DNA of 57,286 nt from Ruminococcus sp. UBA3665 (GTDB taxonomy: Bacteria; Bacillota; Clostridia; Oscillospirales; Ruminococcaceae): assembly GCA_002373165.1 (NCBI GenBank), contig DFJS01000007.1, forward strand, positions 1 to 57,286, read 5' to 3'. The notes beneath the pieces were generated by a model. That model made no database searches. It saw nothing but the letters and a program-made list of their open reading frames with translations, and was not told the origin of the DNA. Below, in pieces: positions 33,298-42,236 of the stretch. Each line of letters starts with the position of its first letter. The first letter of the stretch is position 1. Both the position numbers and the translations under genes were made by a program.

Positions 33298-33852
33298 TTA
33301 TGGGTTGCAGTTGCCGCATGGAGAATAGCCAAGTTCAATTGCTTCTTCACGGGTGCCGTAAAAATATTTTCTGCTTCTCCAGTTCATCTGGGAAACACTG
33401 TCGCAGTCAGGTTTGTGGAATTTCATGCGGTAAGTATTCAGCACATAGGTCACTTCTGTTTTTTCAGTAGGCGGACTGGTTTCTTCCGGAGCAGTTTCAG
33501 ATGGCGGTTCTGTGGGCGGAACAGTTGTTTCAGGGGTGAATTCAGTTATTTTTTCAGTCATGACAGCAGTTTCTGCAACCGGAATTTGCTCTGTTTTGGG
33601 TTTTGAATTTTGCATGAACAAAATCGTGATAATAAAAATGATAATAGCAGCGATCAGAACCCATAACGGAACAACAGGCTTATTTTTTTCCGGCAGAATG
33701 ACTTTTATATCTTGATTCAGTTTTTCTTCCTTGTTCTGCTGACGGCAGTTTCTACATCGCTTAGGAAGATAAAGCCCCTTGCTGCGATAAAAATCAATTT
33801 CAGAATCAGATAATTCAAATTCTCTGCCGCATTGCTTGCAGATTACTTTCAT
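33298..33852 (-). CDS. Zinc-ribbon / Ada-like metal-site membrane protein
   Basis: A 184-residue protein. An N-terminal zinc-ribbon has cysteine pairs CKQCGREF and CRNCRQQN (about residues 5-40). One membrane helix follows (about 62-80), then a Thr/Pro/Glu-rich spacer. The C-terminal domain YRMKFHKPDCDSV and YSPCGNCNP resembles the Ada-type metal-binding fold that occurs at the end of many secreted Firmicutes proteins. Function unknown. It sits between mutL and miaA with gaps of 3 and 14 bases, so it is part of the same operon. Confidence 0.7.
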   Translation of the reverse strand: MKVICKQCGREFELSDSEIDFYRSKGLYLPKRCRNCRQQNKEEKLNQDIKVILPEKNKPVVPLWVLIAAIIIFIITILFMQNSKPKTEQIPVAETAVMTEKITEFTPETTVPPTEPPSETAPEETSPPTEKTEVTYVLNTYRMKFHKPDCDSVSQMNWRSRKYFYGTREEAIELGYSPCGNCNP

Positions 33853-33855
33853 AGA

Positions 33856-35814
33856 TTATAACCTTCTCTTGAATTGCTTTTCTAACTGATATTTCGATAA
33901 AACAAACATCACAGGCCGCCCGTGCGGACAATGCCGGATATTCTCATCCCGGCAGACGCGCTCGGCCAATGCCTGAAGCTCCTGGAGCGTATTTTTATCA
34001 TTCGCCCGGATTGCCGATTTGCAGGCCAGTTCGTGAAGCGTATCATCCAGCGCATGACTCTGCGGATTGACCTTGCCAAGATATAAATTATGTGCCAGTT
34101 CCTGAATAATTTCTTCCAGATTCATTTCTGCAAAGAAATACGGCGCGGCATTGGCAGTCAGGCAGGGCTTTTCTGAAAAATCAAACTCGAAGCCCAGACG
34201 GGTCAATAATTCCGGATTTTCTTCCATGACCGAAAATTCTTCCAGAGTCAGCAGAACTTTGCAGGGAGCTAATAATCTTTGCTGATACTGCTGACAGTTC
34301 TCCCGGCGGAGCTGTTCAAAAATAATGCGTTCATGGGCGGCGTGCTTGTCGATGATAATCATCTGATCGCCCGACTGTGCCGTGATATAATTCGCAAATA
34401 ATTCGCCGATAACATGAATTTCCTGAAACAGTTCCTGTTCCGGCGGAAATACAGGGTCATGATATTCCTGTGCAGGAGCAGGAAGTTCCGGTTCCGGAAC
34501 AGGAACAGTTTCTTCCGGTTCATCGTCTTCCAGTTCCGGTTCGATATCGATAAAACTGTCCGGAACGGTCAGTGTTTTCGGCAGAGCTTCCCGGATATGA
34601 TAATTCGGCTTAGAATCTTCGGGTTCTGATTCCATATAGCCGGACGGCTGGGGAACATCCAGCTGAAAAGGCATATCCTGCTGATTCAGCGGCTGAAACG
34701 GCGTTCTTTCCGGAACAGCAGGACGAACAGGTTCAGCCGGCGGAATCAGAGGTTTTTGTTCATATTCCTGCTGAGGTGCGCCGCCGTACCAGTCAGCTTT
34801 ATGAGTCTGGAATTCATAAATCAGATGATTGTTCAGAAATGCATTCTTGACGGCAAAATAAATTGCATCGATGACTTTTTTTTCTTCTGAAAATCTGACT
34901 TCGGCTTTCGAGGGATGAATATTGACATCCAGCGAATCGGCCGGCATATCGAGCATCAGCACACAGGCCGGGAATTTCCCGGTCATCAGCAGATTTTCAT
35001 AGGCACTTTCCAGCGCGACAGAACAGCTTTTCGACTTGACATAGCGGCCGTTGACAAAGAAATTCTGAAAACTCCGGTTATTCTTGGCATACAGCGGCTT
35101 GACAACATAGCCCCTGACGGAAATGCCATCCTGTGCATGTTCGACAGCAATCAGGTCACGGGCAAAATCTTTTCCGTAAACTGCATGAATTGCTTCAATC
35201 AGTTCGCCCGTGCCGTCAGAATGAAAATCCAGCTTGTTATCCCGGATGAATTTGAATGCAATCTCCGGATGCGAAATTGCTATTTTCTGGATAATCTGCG
35301 AAATGGCATTGCCTTCGGCGACATCTTTTTTCATGAATTTTTTTCTTGCCGGAACGTTGAAGAATAAATCTTTGATAATCAGCGTTGTGCCGTCCGGACA
35401 GCCGCATTCCTCGACAGGGGAACCCTCACCCCCGGCAATTTCGTACTGCGAACCGAGTTCATCTTCGGGGCGTTTGGTGAGAACTGTCACACGCGATACT
35501 GCCGATACAGAGGCCAGAGCCTCGCCCCGGAAGCCCAGCGTATGAATATTTTCCAGATCGATTTTTTCCCTGACCTTGCTGGTGGCATGACGGAGGAAGG
35601 CTTTGGGAACATCATCGGCAGACATGCCGCATCCGTCATCGGCGATTCTCATAAAAGTCGTACCGCCGTTTTTGATTTCGACCGTGATTCTGGAAGCTCC
35701 GGCATCTATCGAATTTTCGACTAATTCTTTAATAACAGAAGCCGGTTTTTCGATGACTTCTCCGGCGGCGATCAGTTCCGAAACTGATTTGTCCAGTACA
35801 GTGATAACAGACAT
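33856..35814 (-). CDS. mutL: DNA mismatch repair protein MutL
   Basis: The ATG at 35814 follows AGAAAGGA by 7 bases; upstream in-frame codons have no support. The 652-residue protein has the GHKL ATPase domain in its first third (ELVENSIDAGASRI, DDGCGMSADDVP, TLGFRGEALASVSAV). A long acidic, Pro/Glu-rich linker spans about residues 345-480. The C-terminal dimerisation/endonuclease domain contains DKHAAHERIIFE, ACKSAIRAND and CPHGRP. The DxHAxxER metal motif indicates the nicking MutL type used by bacteria lacking MutH and Dam. Confidence 0.95.
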   Translation of the reverse strand: MSVITVLDKSVSELIAAGEVIEKPASVIKELVENSIDAGASRITVEIKNGGTTFMRIADDGCGMSADDVPKAFLRHATSKVREKIDLENIHTLGFRGEALASVSAVSRVTVLTKRPEDELGSQYEIAGGEGSPVEECGCPDGTTLIIKDLFFNVPARKKFMKKDVAEGNAISQIIQKIAISHPEIAFKFIRDNKLDFHSDGTGELIEAIHAVYGKDFARDLIAVEHAQDGISVRGYVVKPLYAKNNRSFQNFFVNGRYVKSKSCSVALESAYENLLMTGKFPACVLMLDMPADSLDVNIHPSKAEVRFSEEKKVIDAIYFAVKNAFLNNHLIYEFQTHKADWYGGAPQQEYEQKPLIPPAEPVRPAVPERTPFQPLNQQDMPFQLDVPQPSGYMESEPEDSKPNYHIREALPKTLTVPDSFIDIEPELEDDEPEETVPVPEPELPAPAQEYHDPVFPPEQELFQEIHVIGELFANYITAQSGDQMIIIDKHAAHERIIFEQLRRENCQQYQQRLLAPCKVLLTLEEFSVMEENPELLTRLGFEFDFSEKPCLTANAAPYFFAEMNLEEIIQELAHNLYLGKVNPQSHALDDTLHELACKSAIRANDKNTLQELQALAERVCRDENIRHCPHGRPVMFVLSKYQLEKQFKRRL

Positions 35815-35845
35815 TGATTTATCCTTTCTGTGATTCCGGCAATTT

Positions 35846-36274
35846 TTAATATGGATTATATGCAGTATCTTCCGGATTGACATAGCCCTGAAAGGCGATA
35901 ATGGGATTTCTGTTATTATCGGCACGATAATAGATATGTTTTTTGATTTCCAGTGTATATTCTGAAAAATCAATTTCCAGATGATCTGTTTTTTTCCCTA
36001 CCGGAAGATAACCGTTATATTGATTCCCGATTGCTAATGAAACTGTCGGCAGCGGCATGATGGTTTTTTCATGTGTATTGATTCCATAAAGATAAACTTT
36101 TTCATCTTTGGGCGACCAGAACCAGTTCCCCGGACAGCCGCCGGCAATGGCATACTGTGTGCCGAACTGAGCAATAAATTTTTCCACCTGTTTCCGGGAA
36201 CAGATTGCAAGATAATCAAATTGCAGACCGTAATTTCTTTTAATCCACTCGGCATAATAAATATCCTGTTCCAT
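35846..36274 (-). CDS. Conserved-looking cytosolic protein of unknown function between mutS and mutL
   Basis: AGGAGG lies 8 bases before the ATG. A 142-residue protein with no signal or membrane segment. It is rich in aromatic residues (many Tyr and Trp), with a central AIAGGCPGNWFWSPKDEKVYLYG stretch. The composition is like SMI1/KNR4 or immunity-type proteins, but no signature is convincing. Spacing of 12 bases to mutS and about 30 to mutL suggests co-transcription. Confidence 0.6.
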   Translation of the reverse strand: MEQDIYYAEWIKRNYGLQFDYLAICSRKQVEKFIAQFGTQYAIAGGCPGNWFWSPKDEKVYLYGINTHEKTIMPLPTVSLAIGNQYNGYLPVGKKTDHLEIDFSEYTLEIKKHIYYRADNNRNPIIAFQGYVNPEDTAYNPY

Positions 36275-36286
36275 AATAACCTCCTG

Positions 36287-38905
36287 TTAATTCAGCATAG
36301 CATATAATTCTTCCAGAAATTCGCGGCATTCAGAATCAGATAATTCTGCAATATTGCTTTTCCGGAGTTTTTCAGAAATCTGCTGTTCCTGCTGGATGTC
36401 AAAACTGAATTGTTCTTCCTGTTCGGGAACCGTCTGATTCGGGAGCGGTTTGTTGGCTTCCATTTCGTGAAGGAGTTCACGGGCGCGTTCGAGGACTTTG
36501 TTCGGCAGTCCGGCAAGCTTGGCAACATCGATTCCGTAGCTGTCATCCGTGCCGCCCGGAACGATTTTCCGCAGGAAACGAATGCCGTCTTTGTTCTTGC
36601 GCACGGCAATGCTGTAATTCCGGATGCCGGGCATTTCGTCCGCAAGCGGAATCAGTTCATGATAATGCGTTGCAAACAGTGTCTTACAGCCCAGATTCCG
36701 GGCATTGCAGATATATTCCGCGACGGCTTTCGCGATGCTGATGCCGTCAAAAGTAGAAGTGCCCCGGCCGACTTCGTCCAGAATCACAAGACTGTCCTTT
36801 GTGGCATATTTCAGAATTTCGGCGACTTCTTTCATTTCGACCATGAAAGTGCTTTCTCCGGCGGCGAGGTCATCCGATGCGCCTACTCTGGTGAAGATTC
36901 TGTCCACGGCCGAAATCTTGGCATAGCTTGCCGGGACGAAACTGCCCATCTGCGCCATCAGGACAATCAGAGCGGTCTGCCGCATATAAGTCGATTTGCC
37001 TGACATGTTAGGCCCTGTGATGATCGAAAGCCGGTTCTGATTCGTATCCAGATAGATATGATTCGGCACAAAGACATCTTCCTGGAGCATCTGTTCGACA
37101 ACCGGATGACGGCCGTCGCGGATATCCAGAACGCCGTCAATCGAGATTTCCGGCTTATAGTAATTATTTTTCGCAGCCGTTTCGGCGAAAGATACAAGTA
37201 CATCCACCTGCGCGACGGCCGCGGCCGTCTCCTGCACCTGCACAAGAGCCGCCGCCAGATAATCGCGTACCTGTGAATATAATTCCTGTTCTAATTGCAG
37301 AGCTTTGTCCTTTGCACCCAGAACAGTATTTTCGGCTTTGCGGAGTTCATCTGTAATAAAGCGTTCAGAATTGACAAGCGTCTGCTTGCGGATATAATAA
37401 TCCGGAATTTTGTCATAATAAGATCTTGTCACTTCCAGACAGTAGCCGAATGTCTTATGAGGCACAAGTTTCAGATTCCGGATTCCTGTTTTTTCTCGTT
37501 CCTGTTCCAGAATTTTATCAATCAGCGAATTGCCGTTTGTCAGGATATCCCGGAGTTCGTCCAGATTTTTGTCAAAGCCTTCCCGGATTACGCCGCCGTC
37601 TTTCAGATTGACGGGCGGATCGGGGACGATAGCTCTGTCAATCAGATCGGCAATATGCTGCAAATCAGAAATAGATTTTTCTAATTTGATTAATAAACTG
37701 CTGTCATCGAACTGGGAGAGAATATATTTCAGTTCCGGGAGCTGCTGTGCGGTCAGGCACATAGCCCGGAGATCGCGCGGCGTGGCTTTTTTATAGACGA
37801 TTCTTGCCATAAGACGTTCCAGATCGTAGATATTTTCCAGAGCTTCTTCCAGCTGACGGGTCTGCATTCCGTGTCTGGAAAGCGATTCCACAGCATCCAG
37901 CCTTGCCATGATTCTGGCCGGACTCCGGAGCGGACGTTCCATCCATTGTTTGAGCATCCGTTTGCCCATGGCTGTCCGGGTGCAGTCCAGAATCGACAGC
38001 AGCGAGCCTTTTTTATTGCCTGTCCGCATGGTAGAAGTCAGTTCCAGATTGCGCAGTGCATTATAATCCAGAGTCAGATAAGAAGAATTTTCGCTGAGTT
38101 CCAGATTGATAAATCTTCCGGCAGGAGTTTTCTGTGTCTCCTGAATATAGGCGAACAGTCCGCAGACGGCCGATGTTTCTGCACCTTCCAGAGCAAGGCC
38201 GAGCTGTTCCAGCGACTGGACAGAAAACTGCTGACACACAGCGGCCTGCTGTTCGGCAGGAGAGAAAAAAGCATCTTCTTTCAGGTCGCACAGGCATCTG
38301 AGACGGATTTTGATAAAATTATTGACTTCTTTCAGGTCAAGAAAGCCCTGGTTGAAAATCAGCTCGACGGGAGCATAGCGCGATAATAAATTAATGATTT
38401 CGTCCTGATGGGAAGAATCTTCCACTGCATAGAGTGAAGCCTCTCCGGTAGACAAATCGGCAAAACAAAGCGCGATTTTGGCTGTACCGGAATAAATACA
38501 GCATAAATAATTATTGGATGCATCGTCGAGCATATCATTTTCGATGACTGTACCGGGTGTGACAACACGGATGACTTCGCGTTCGACAAGGCCTTTGCTG
38601 AGTGCCGGGTCGGTCATCTGTTCGCAGATGGCGATTTTATAGCCCAGATCGAGCAGGCGTTTCAGATAAATTTCATAGCTCTGGTGGGGAATGCCGCACA
38701 TAGGAGCGCGTTCGGACAGACCGCAGTCGCGGCTTGTCAGAGTCAGTTCAATTTCTCTGGAGACTTTCAGAGCATCATCAAAGAACATCTCATAAAAATC
38801 TCCCAGGCGATAGAATACAATGCAGTCTTTATATTTTTGTTTTGTCTCGAAATACTGCTGCATCATAGGGGACAAATCTTCTTTTTTAATATCTTTCAGT
38901 TCCAA
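36287..38905 (-). CDS. mutS: DNA mismatch repair ATPase MutS
   Basis: A TTG start at 38905 is proposed. AAGGAG lies 8 bases upstream, and the following LELKDIKKEDLSPMMQQY matches normal MutS N-termini, whereas the next ATG would cut into that region. The 872-residue protein has the mismatch-contact motif DFYEMFFDDA near the N-terminus, the Walker A loop TGPNMSGKSTYMRQ (about residue 628), Walker B LVILDEVGRGTSTFDG and the terminal helix-turn-helix. The gene overlaps the upstream CPCC gene by 20 bases. Confidence 0.94.
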   Translation of the reverse strand: MELKDIKKEDLSPMMQQYFETKQKYKDCIVFYRLGDFYEMFFDDALKVSREIELTLTSRDCGLSERAPMCGIPHQSYEIYLKRLLDLGYKIAICEQMTDPALSKGLVEREVIRVVTPGTVIENDMLDDASNNYLCCIYSGTAKIALCFADLSTGEASLYAVEDSSHQDEIINLLSRYAPVELIFNQGFLDLKEVNNFIKIRLRCLCDLKEDAFFSPAEQQAAVCQQFSVQSLEQLGLALEGAETSAVCGLFAYIQETQKTPAGRFINLELSENSSYLTLDYNALRNLELTSTMRTGNKKGSLLSILDCTRTAMGKRMLKQWMERPLRSPARIMARLDAVESLSRHGMQTRQLEEALENIYDLERLMARIVYKKATPRDLRAMCLTAQQLPELKYILSQFDDSSLLIKLEKSISDLQHIADLIDRAIVPDPPVNLKDGGVIREGFDKNLDELRDILTNGNSLIDKILEQEREKTGIRNLKLVPHKTFGYCLEVTRSYYDKIPDYYIRKQTLVNSERFITDELRKAENTVLGAKDKALQLEQELYSQVRDYLAAALVQVQETAAAVAQVDVLVSFAETAAKNNYYKPEISIDGVLDIRDGRHPVVEQMLQEDVFVPNHIYLDTNQNRLSIITGPNMSGKSTYMRQTALIVLMAQMGSFVPASYAKISAVDRIFTRVGASDDLAAGESTFMVEMKEVAEILKYATKDSLVILDEVGRGTSTFDGISIAKAVAEYICNARNLGCKTLFATHYHELIPLADEMPGIRNYSIAVRKNKDGIRFLRKIVPGGTDDSYGIDVAKLAGLPNKVLERARELLHEMEANKPLPNQTVPEQEEQFSFDIQQEQQISEKLRKSNIAELSDSECREFLEELYAMLN

Positions 38906-39611
38906 AAAAGAAACTCCTTTCTTGTTCGTGTCTTTTTCTGTATGTGTTAAAGCAGGCGTTCGTACAGATTTTTTCCGGACTGAACTCAAATAAAAATATC
39001 GAATCTTCCAAGAAATACTCCTGATAATAGTCAATTGTTCCGGCAGTATTGTAATAAGATTCCAGTGTTGCCCCGTGCCGGAATCCGTATAGATATTCTT
39101 GATAGTCCACAATGTCGTTTCCCATATCAAACATAAAAAGACCGGAGAATAAAGTGCTGTCCGGTGCTGTGACAGGAGAGCATTCTAAATCTAGGGCATC
39201 ATCATAAATGCCGGTTCGGCGCACCTCGCCCGGAGAAAGAATTTTCCGGCTGATGAGTTCATATAAATCGACAGAACGCAGAAGCGCAAATAATTTTTCT
39301 GTATACACTTCCGGCGATGACCGGAATTCCTGCCGGAGCAGTGCAGTCCGGTCATGTGTGAGGGAATCCGACAGGAGAAAATATTCCAGTCTTGCCTGAT
39401 TCACATTCAACGGATTCGCCGTGCCAGGATGTAGATAATCCTGCATCTGGATAGGATCATACTTCCAGCCGCAGACCGGACAAAGATGTACTGTTTCCGG
39501 CTGTTGAAATTCATATCTTCCGCAGACGGGACACAGCGAAAAATCACTCGTCCACCAATCCGGAACATCTTGTTTTCTTAATTTTTTCGGTTCCAAAGAA
39601 ATCAGCCACAT
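38886..39611 (-). CDS. CPCC-domain protein, unknown
   Basis: A protein of about 241 residues from the ATG at 39611, which overlaps the end of the ylbF gene by 10 bases; no good Shine-Dalgarno site is seen, so the start is uncertain. Four cysteines in two pairs (about Cys27, Cys30, Cys44, Cys47) in LCPVCGRYEF and LCPVCGWKYDP, followed by GTANPLNVNQARLEY, define a CPCC-type domain. The remaining ~180 residues are acidic and aromatic-rich and not recognised. It is translationally coupled to both ylbF and mutS. Confidence 0.65.
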   Translation of the reverse strand: MWLISLEPKKLRKQDVPDWWTSDFSLCPVCGRYEFQQPETVHLCPVCGWKYDPIQMQDYLHPGTANPLNVNQARLEYFLLSDSLTHDRTALLRQEFRSSPEVYTEKLFALLRSVDLYELISRKILSPGEVRRTGIYDDALDLECSPVTAPDSTLFSGLFMFDMGNDIVDYQEYLYGFRHGATLESYYNTAGTIDYYQEYFLEDSIFLFEFSPEKICTNACFNTYRKRHEQERSFFFGTERY

Positions 39612-40006
39612 CCGCCGCAGGAACTGCAATCTCCTGCACACAGGCTTTCCAGTGTGATTTCATCCGGGTTGACCCCGTTTGCCGACATCGTGATGATATT
39701 ATTAATCTGACTCATGAGTTCATCCATTGCAGATTTTGTATTATTATAAATCATCATCTTAGGATTGGTCATGATTTTCTGATACGTGTCTTTGATCAGA
39801 TAATTTAATTCCTGAACAGTATCATCATTCTTGTCGGGTTTGGAAATTTCCATCTGGAGTTCCACGCGTTTGAGATTGAATGCATTGATGAGATTCTGGA
39901 GCTGTTCGTCCTCATCATTTGCCTGTTTGGCGAGACAGTAAGCGATATATCTGTCATCAGACTGAATCGCTTTGCCGAGTTCTCTTGTCATTTCGATAAT
40001 ATCCAT
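39602..40006 (-). CDS. YlbF/YmcA-family protein with Cys-rich tail
   Basis: AGGAGG precedes the ATG. A 134-residue all-helical protein of the YlbF/YmcA (RicA/RicF) family, which in Bacillus subtilis forms the Y-complex with YaaT that promotes RNase Y-dependent mRNA processing. Recognisable parts are ARELGKAIQSDDRYIAY-like N-terminal helix and the region KIMTNPKMMIYN. The tail DCSSCGGCG holds three cysteines and could bind a metal or an Fe-S cluster, as RicA/RicF complexes do. The position beside miaB and mutS matches ymcA order in Firmicutes. Confidence 0.85.
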   Translation of the reverse strand: MDIIEMTRELGKAIQSDDRYIAYCLAKQANDEDEQLQNLINAFNLKRVELQMEISKPDKNDDTVQELNYLIKDTYQKIMTNPKMMIYNNTKSAMDELMSQINNIITMSANGVNPDEITLESLCAGDCSSCGGCG

Positions 40007-40029
40007 AAAAAAACCTCCTGAAAAATAAA

Positions 40030-41424
40030 TTATAAAACAGATCCGCAGATCATATTATTATGGCTTTCTGTAATTTTAATTCTGATAAATTTGCCGATCA
40101 TGCCGGCACTGCCGGGGAATTCAACCAGAATGTTTTCAGAACTTCTTCCGGTCATGTTTCCGGGACGTTTTTTGCTTTCGCCGTCACAGAGAACTGTCAT
40201 AATCCGACCGATGAATCTTTGATTGTTCTCCACAGCAATTTCGCGCTGCAACGCTAATAATCTCTGCATTCGCTGGCTTTTTTCAGAATCCGGAATGTTG
40301 TCGGGCATCAGCGCGGCTCTGGTGCCTGTGCGTCTGGAATAAATAAACGAATACATGTTATCATAGCGCACTTTCCGGACGATGTCAAGCGTGGCCTGAA
40401 AGTCCTGTTCGGACTCGTCCGGAAAGCCGATAATAAGATCTGTCGTCAGAGAAAAATCCGGATGTTTCGACCGGATGTATGCTACCTGTGAAAGATATTT
40501 CTCGACTGTATAACGCCTGTTCATGCGTTTCAGGATTTCATTGCTTCCGGACTGGACAGGCAGATGCAGGTGCTTTGCCAGATGTTCGCATTCCAGAAGC
40601 GCATCCATCAGTTCGGGACTTGCATCTTTGGGATGGGAAGACATGAATCTTATCCAGTATTCGCCGGGAATCTGATTGATTTCCCTCAGCAGTTCCGGAA
40701 AGCTGACGGGATGTTCCAGATCTTTCCCGTAAGAATTGACATTCTGCCCCAGAAGCATGATTTCTTTATAGCCGTCCTGAATTAAGTTTCTGACCTCGCT
40801 GATGATGTTTTCAGGCTGACGGCTTCGTTCGCGGCCGCGGACGTAGGGAACAATGCAGTAAGTACAGAAATTATTGCATCCGTACATAATCGGCACAGCG
40901 GCTTTGAAAGAGCTTTCGCGCATAGGTTCGAGATCTTCCGGAATATCAAGATGTGTTTCGATATCCTGGGCGAATTTCAGGCCGTGCATATGGGCGTAAA
41001 TCATCTGAGCCAGACGGCTGACGGCAGAAGAACCCAGAACAATATCTACATAACGATAGCTTTTCCTGATTTTTTCCGTGACTTGCTTCTGAGCGGTCAT
41101 GCATCCTGTCACACAGAGAATCAGAGCCGGATTTTCCTGCTTGAGTTTTTTAATGCTTCCGAGAGTGCCGAACACTCTGTCCTCGGCATTTTCGCGGACG
41201 GCGCAGGTATTGTACAGAATCAGCGATGCTTTTGTCACATCATCAGTAAAGCCGTAGCCCATTTGTTTCAGAATGCCGGCCATGCTTTCGCCGTCGGCGA
41301 CGTTCAGCTGACAGCCGAATGTATGCAGATAGGCAAGGGGCTGTTCCGGATAGGCAGAAATCCAGTTTCTGACCTGCTGTATGCAAACCTCTGACGAGGG
41401 CAGTTTTTCTAAATCCAGATTCAT
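40030..41424 (-). CDS. miaB: tRNA 2-methylthio-N6-isopentenyladenosine synthase
   Basis: The ATG at 41424 has AGAGGTG just upstream. The 464-residue radical SAM methylthiotransferase adds the 2-methylthio group to i6A37 made by MiaA. The auxiliary cluster ligands are Cys38, Cys74 and Cys108; the radical SAM cysteines are Cys183, Cys187 and Cys190 in CNNFCTYC, followed by VRGRERSR. LIIGFPDESEQDF lies in the barrel, and a TRAM domain forms the last ~65 residues. It is the first gene of the long minus-strand run and has a strong promoter. Confidence 0.95.
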   Translation of the reverse strand: MNLDLEKLPSSEVCIQQVRNWISAYPEQPLAYLHTFGCQLNVADGESMAGILKQMGYGFTDDVTKASLILYNTCAVRENAEDRVFGTLGSIKKLKQENPALILCVTGCMTAQKQVTEKIRKSYRYVDIVLGSSAVSRLAQMIYAHMHGLKFAQDIETHLDIPEDLEPMRESSFKAAVPIMYGCNNFCTYCIVPYVRGRERSRQPENIISEVRNLIQDGYKEIMLLGQNVNSYGKDLEHPVSFPELLREINQIPGEYWIRFMSSHPKDASPELMDALLECEHLAKHLHLPVQSGSNEILKRMNRRYTVEKYLSQVAYIRSKHPDFSLTTDLIIGFPDESEQDFQATLDIVRKVRYDNMYSFIYSRRTGTRAALMPDNIPDSEKSQRMQRLLALQREIAVENNQRFIGRIMTVLCDGESKKRPGNMTGRSSENILVEFPGSAGMIGKFIRIKITESHNNMICGSVL

Positions 41425-41443
41425 AGTATCACCTCTTGCTATT

Positions 41444-41472
41444 ATTATAACATAGCCCGGTGAAAAAAGCAA
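41444..41472 (-). promoter_or_regulatory. Sigma-A promoter of the miaB-to-HAD gene run
   Basis: On the minus strand, TTGCTT (41467-41472), 17-base spacer, TATAAT (41444-41449), 20 bases upstream of miaB. It is the only clear strong promoter upstream of a nearly uninterrupted series of genes reaching to 22919. Confidence 0.75.
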
Positions 41473-41510
41473 GTGTGCATGGGCAGTTCGTATATAAAAT
41501 AAATACAGAT

Positions 41511-42131
41511 TCAGCCCTGCCGGTATGCTGCCTCGGCGTACATCAAAGGAATCATTGCTTTCAGAACTGTTTTTTTCCTGACATAAAAATGATTCTGTTT
41601 CAGAAAAGCAGGATATTCTTCGGCATTCCATTTTGTTTCAAATGCAATTCCGGCAGCAGACAGCATGGCGGACAGCATCCGGGCAGAACCTGTCAGATTT
41701 TCATGAATAAAATTCGGCGCAATCAGAATGCCGTCTGTTTTCAGCACTCTTGCGATTTCGGACAGAACTTTCTCCGGATTGGGAATAATATGCAGTGCAT
41801 TGGAAATAATTACCACATCGAAACTATGATTCTCAAACGGCAGGGCAGAAGCATCGGCTTTCATGTAATGCAATTTATCTGTGGATTTTTTCTTCTGTGC
41901 CTGTATCAGCATATGTTCGGCGAAATCGGTTGCAATGTAGGTTTTGGCGGCATCGGCAGTATGATTGGCAATCAGGCCTGTACCGCAGGCGACTTCCAGC
42001 ACTTTCTGATTCCGGATTGTTTTGCGGATTTTTTTATAAATTTCCTGATAAGCGTTTCTGTTGCTGAACATGAAAAGATTATAGACAGGTGCATAAAAAT
42101 TCCAGATTTTTGTCAGATCTCTGGCAGGCAT
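41511..42131 (-). CDS. Class I SAM-dependent methyltransferase, unknown substrate
   Basis: A 206-residue cytosolic protein. The SAM-binding loop is VLEVACGTGLIANHTAD (about residues 43-59), followed by the acidic strand end ATDFAEHML and the motif ADASALPFENHSFDVVIISNALHII. This UbiE/Methyltransf_11 pattern is typical of small-molecule or lipid methyltransferases such as phosphatidylethanolamine methylases, but the substrate cannot be told. AAAGG precedes the ATG. Confidence 0.85.
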   Translation of the reverse strand: MPARDLTKIWNFYAPVYNLFMFSNRNAYQEIYKKIRKTIRNQKVLEVACGTGLIANHTADAAKTYIATDFAEHMLIQAQKKKSTDKLHYMKADASALPFENHSFDVVIISNALHIIPNPEKVLSEIARVLKTDGILIAPNFIHENLTGSARMLSAMLSAAGIAFETKWNAEEYPAFLKQNHFYVRKKTVLKAMIPLMYAEAAYRQG

Positions 42132-42180
42132 AATATCAGACCTTTCTTGATAAAATTGACAGATGCGGATATCACAACAG

Positions 42181-42200
42181 CGGCTAAGTTGCCTTAGCCG
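42181..42200. other. Hairpin downstream of the dockerin pectate lyase gene
   Basis: CGGCTAAG-TTGC-CTTAGCCG forms an 8-bp stem. There is no T run on the minus strand, so it is a 3'-end-stabilising hairpin or a weak terminator rather than a classic one. Confidence 0.5.
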
Positions 42201-42236
42201 CCGCAGTTTGAATTTTTGTTTAATTCTGGAATCAGA

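Noticed and set aside
38905..38907. MutS gene lacking an ATG start as a sign of a broken gene
   Set aside because: A TTG with AAGGAG at the right distance restores a normal N-terminus, so the gene is intact.
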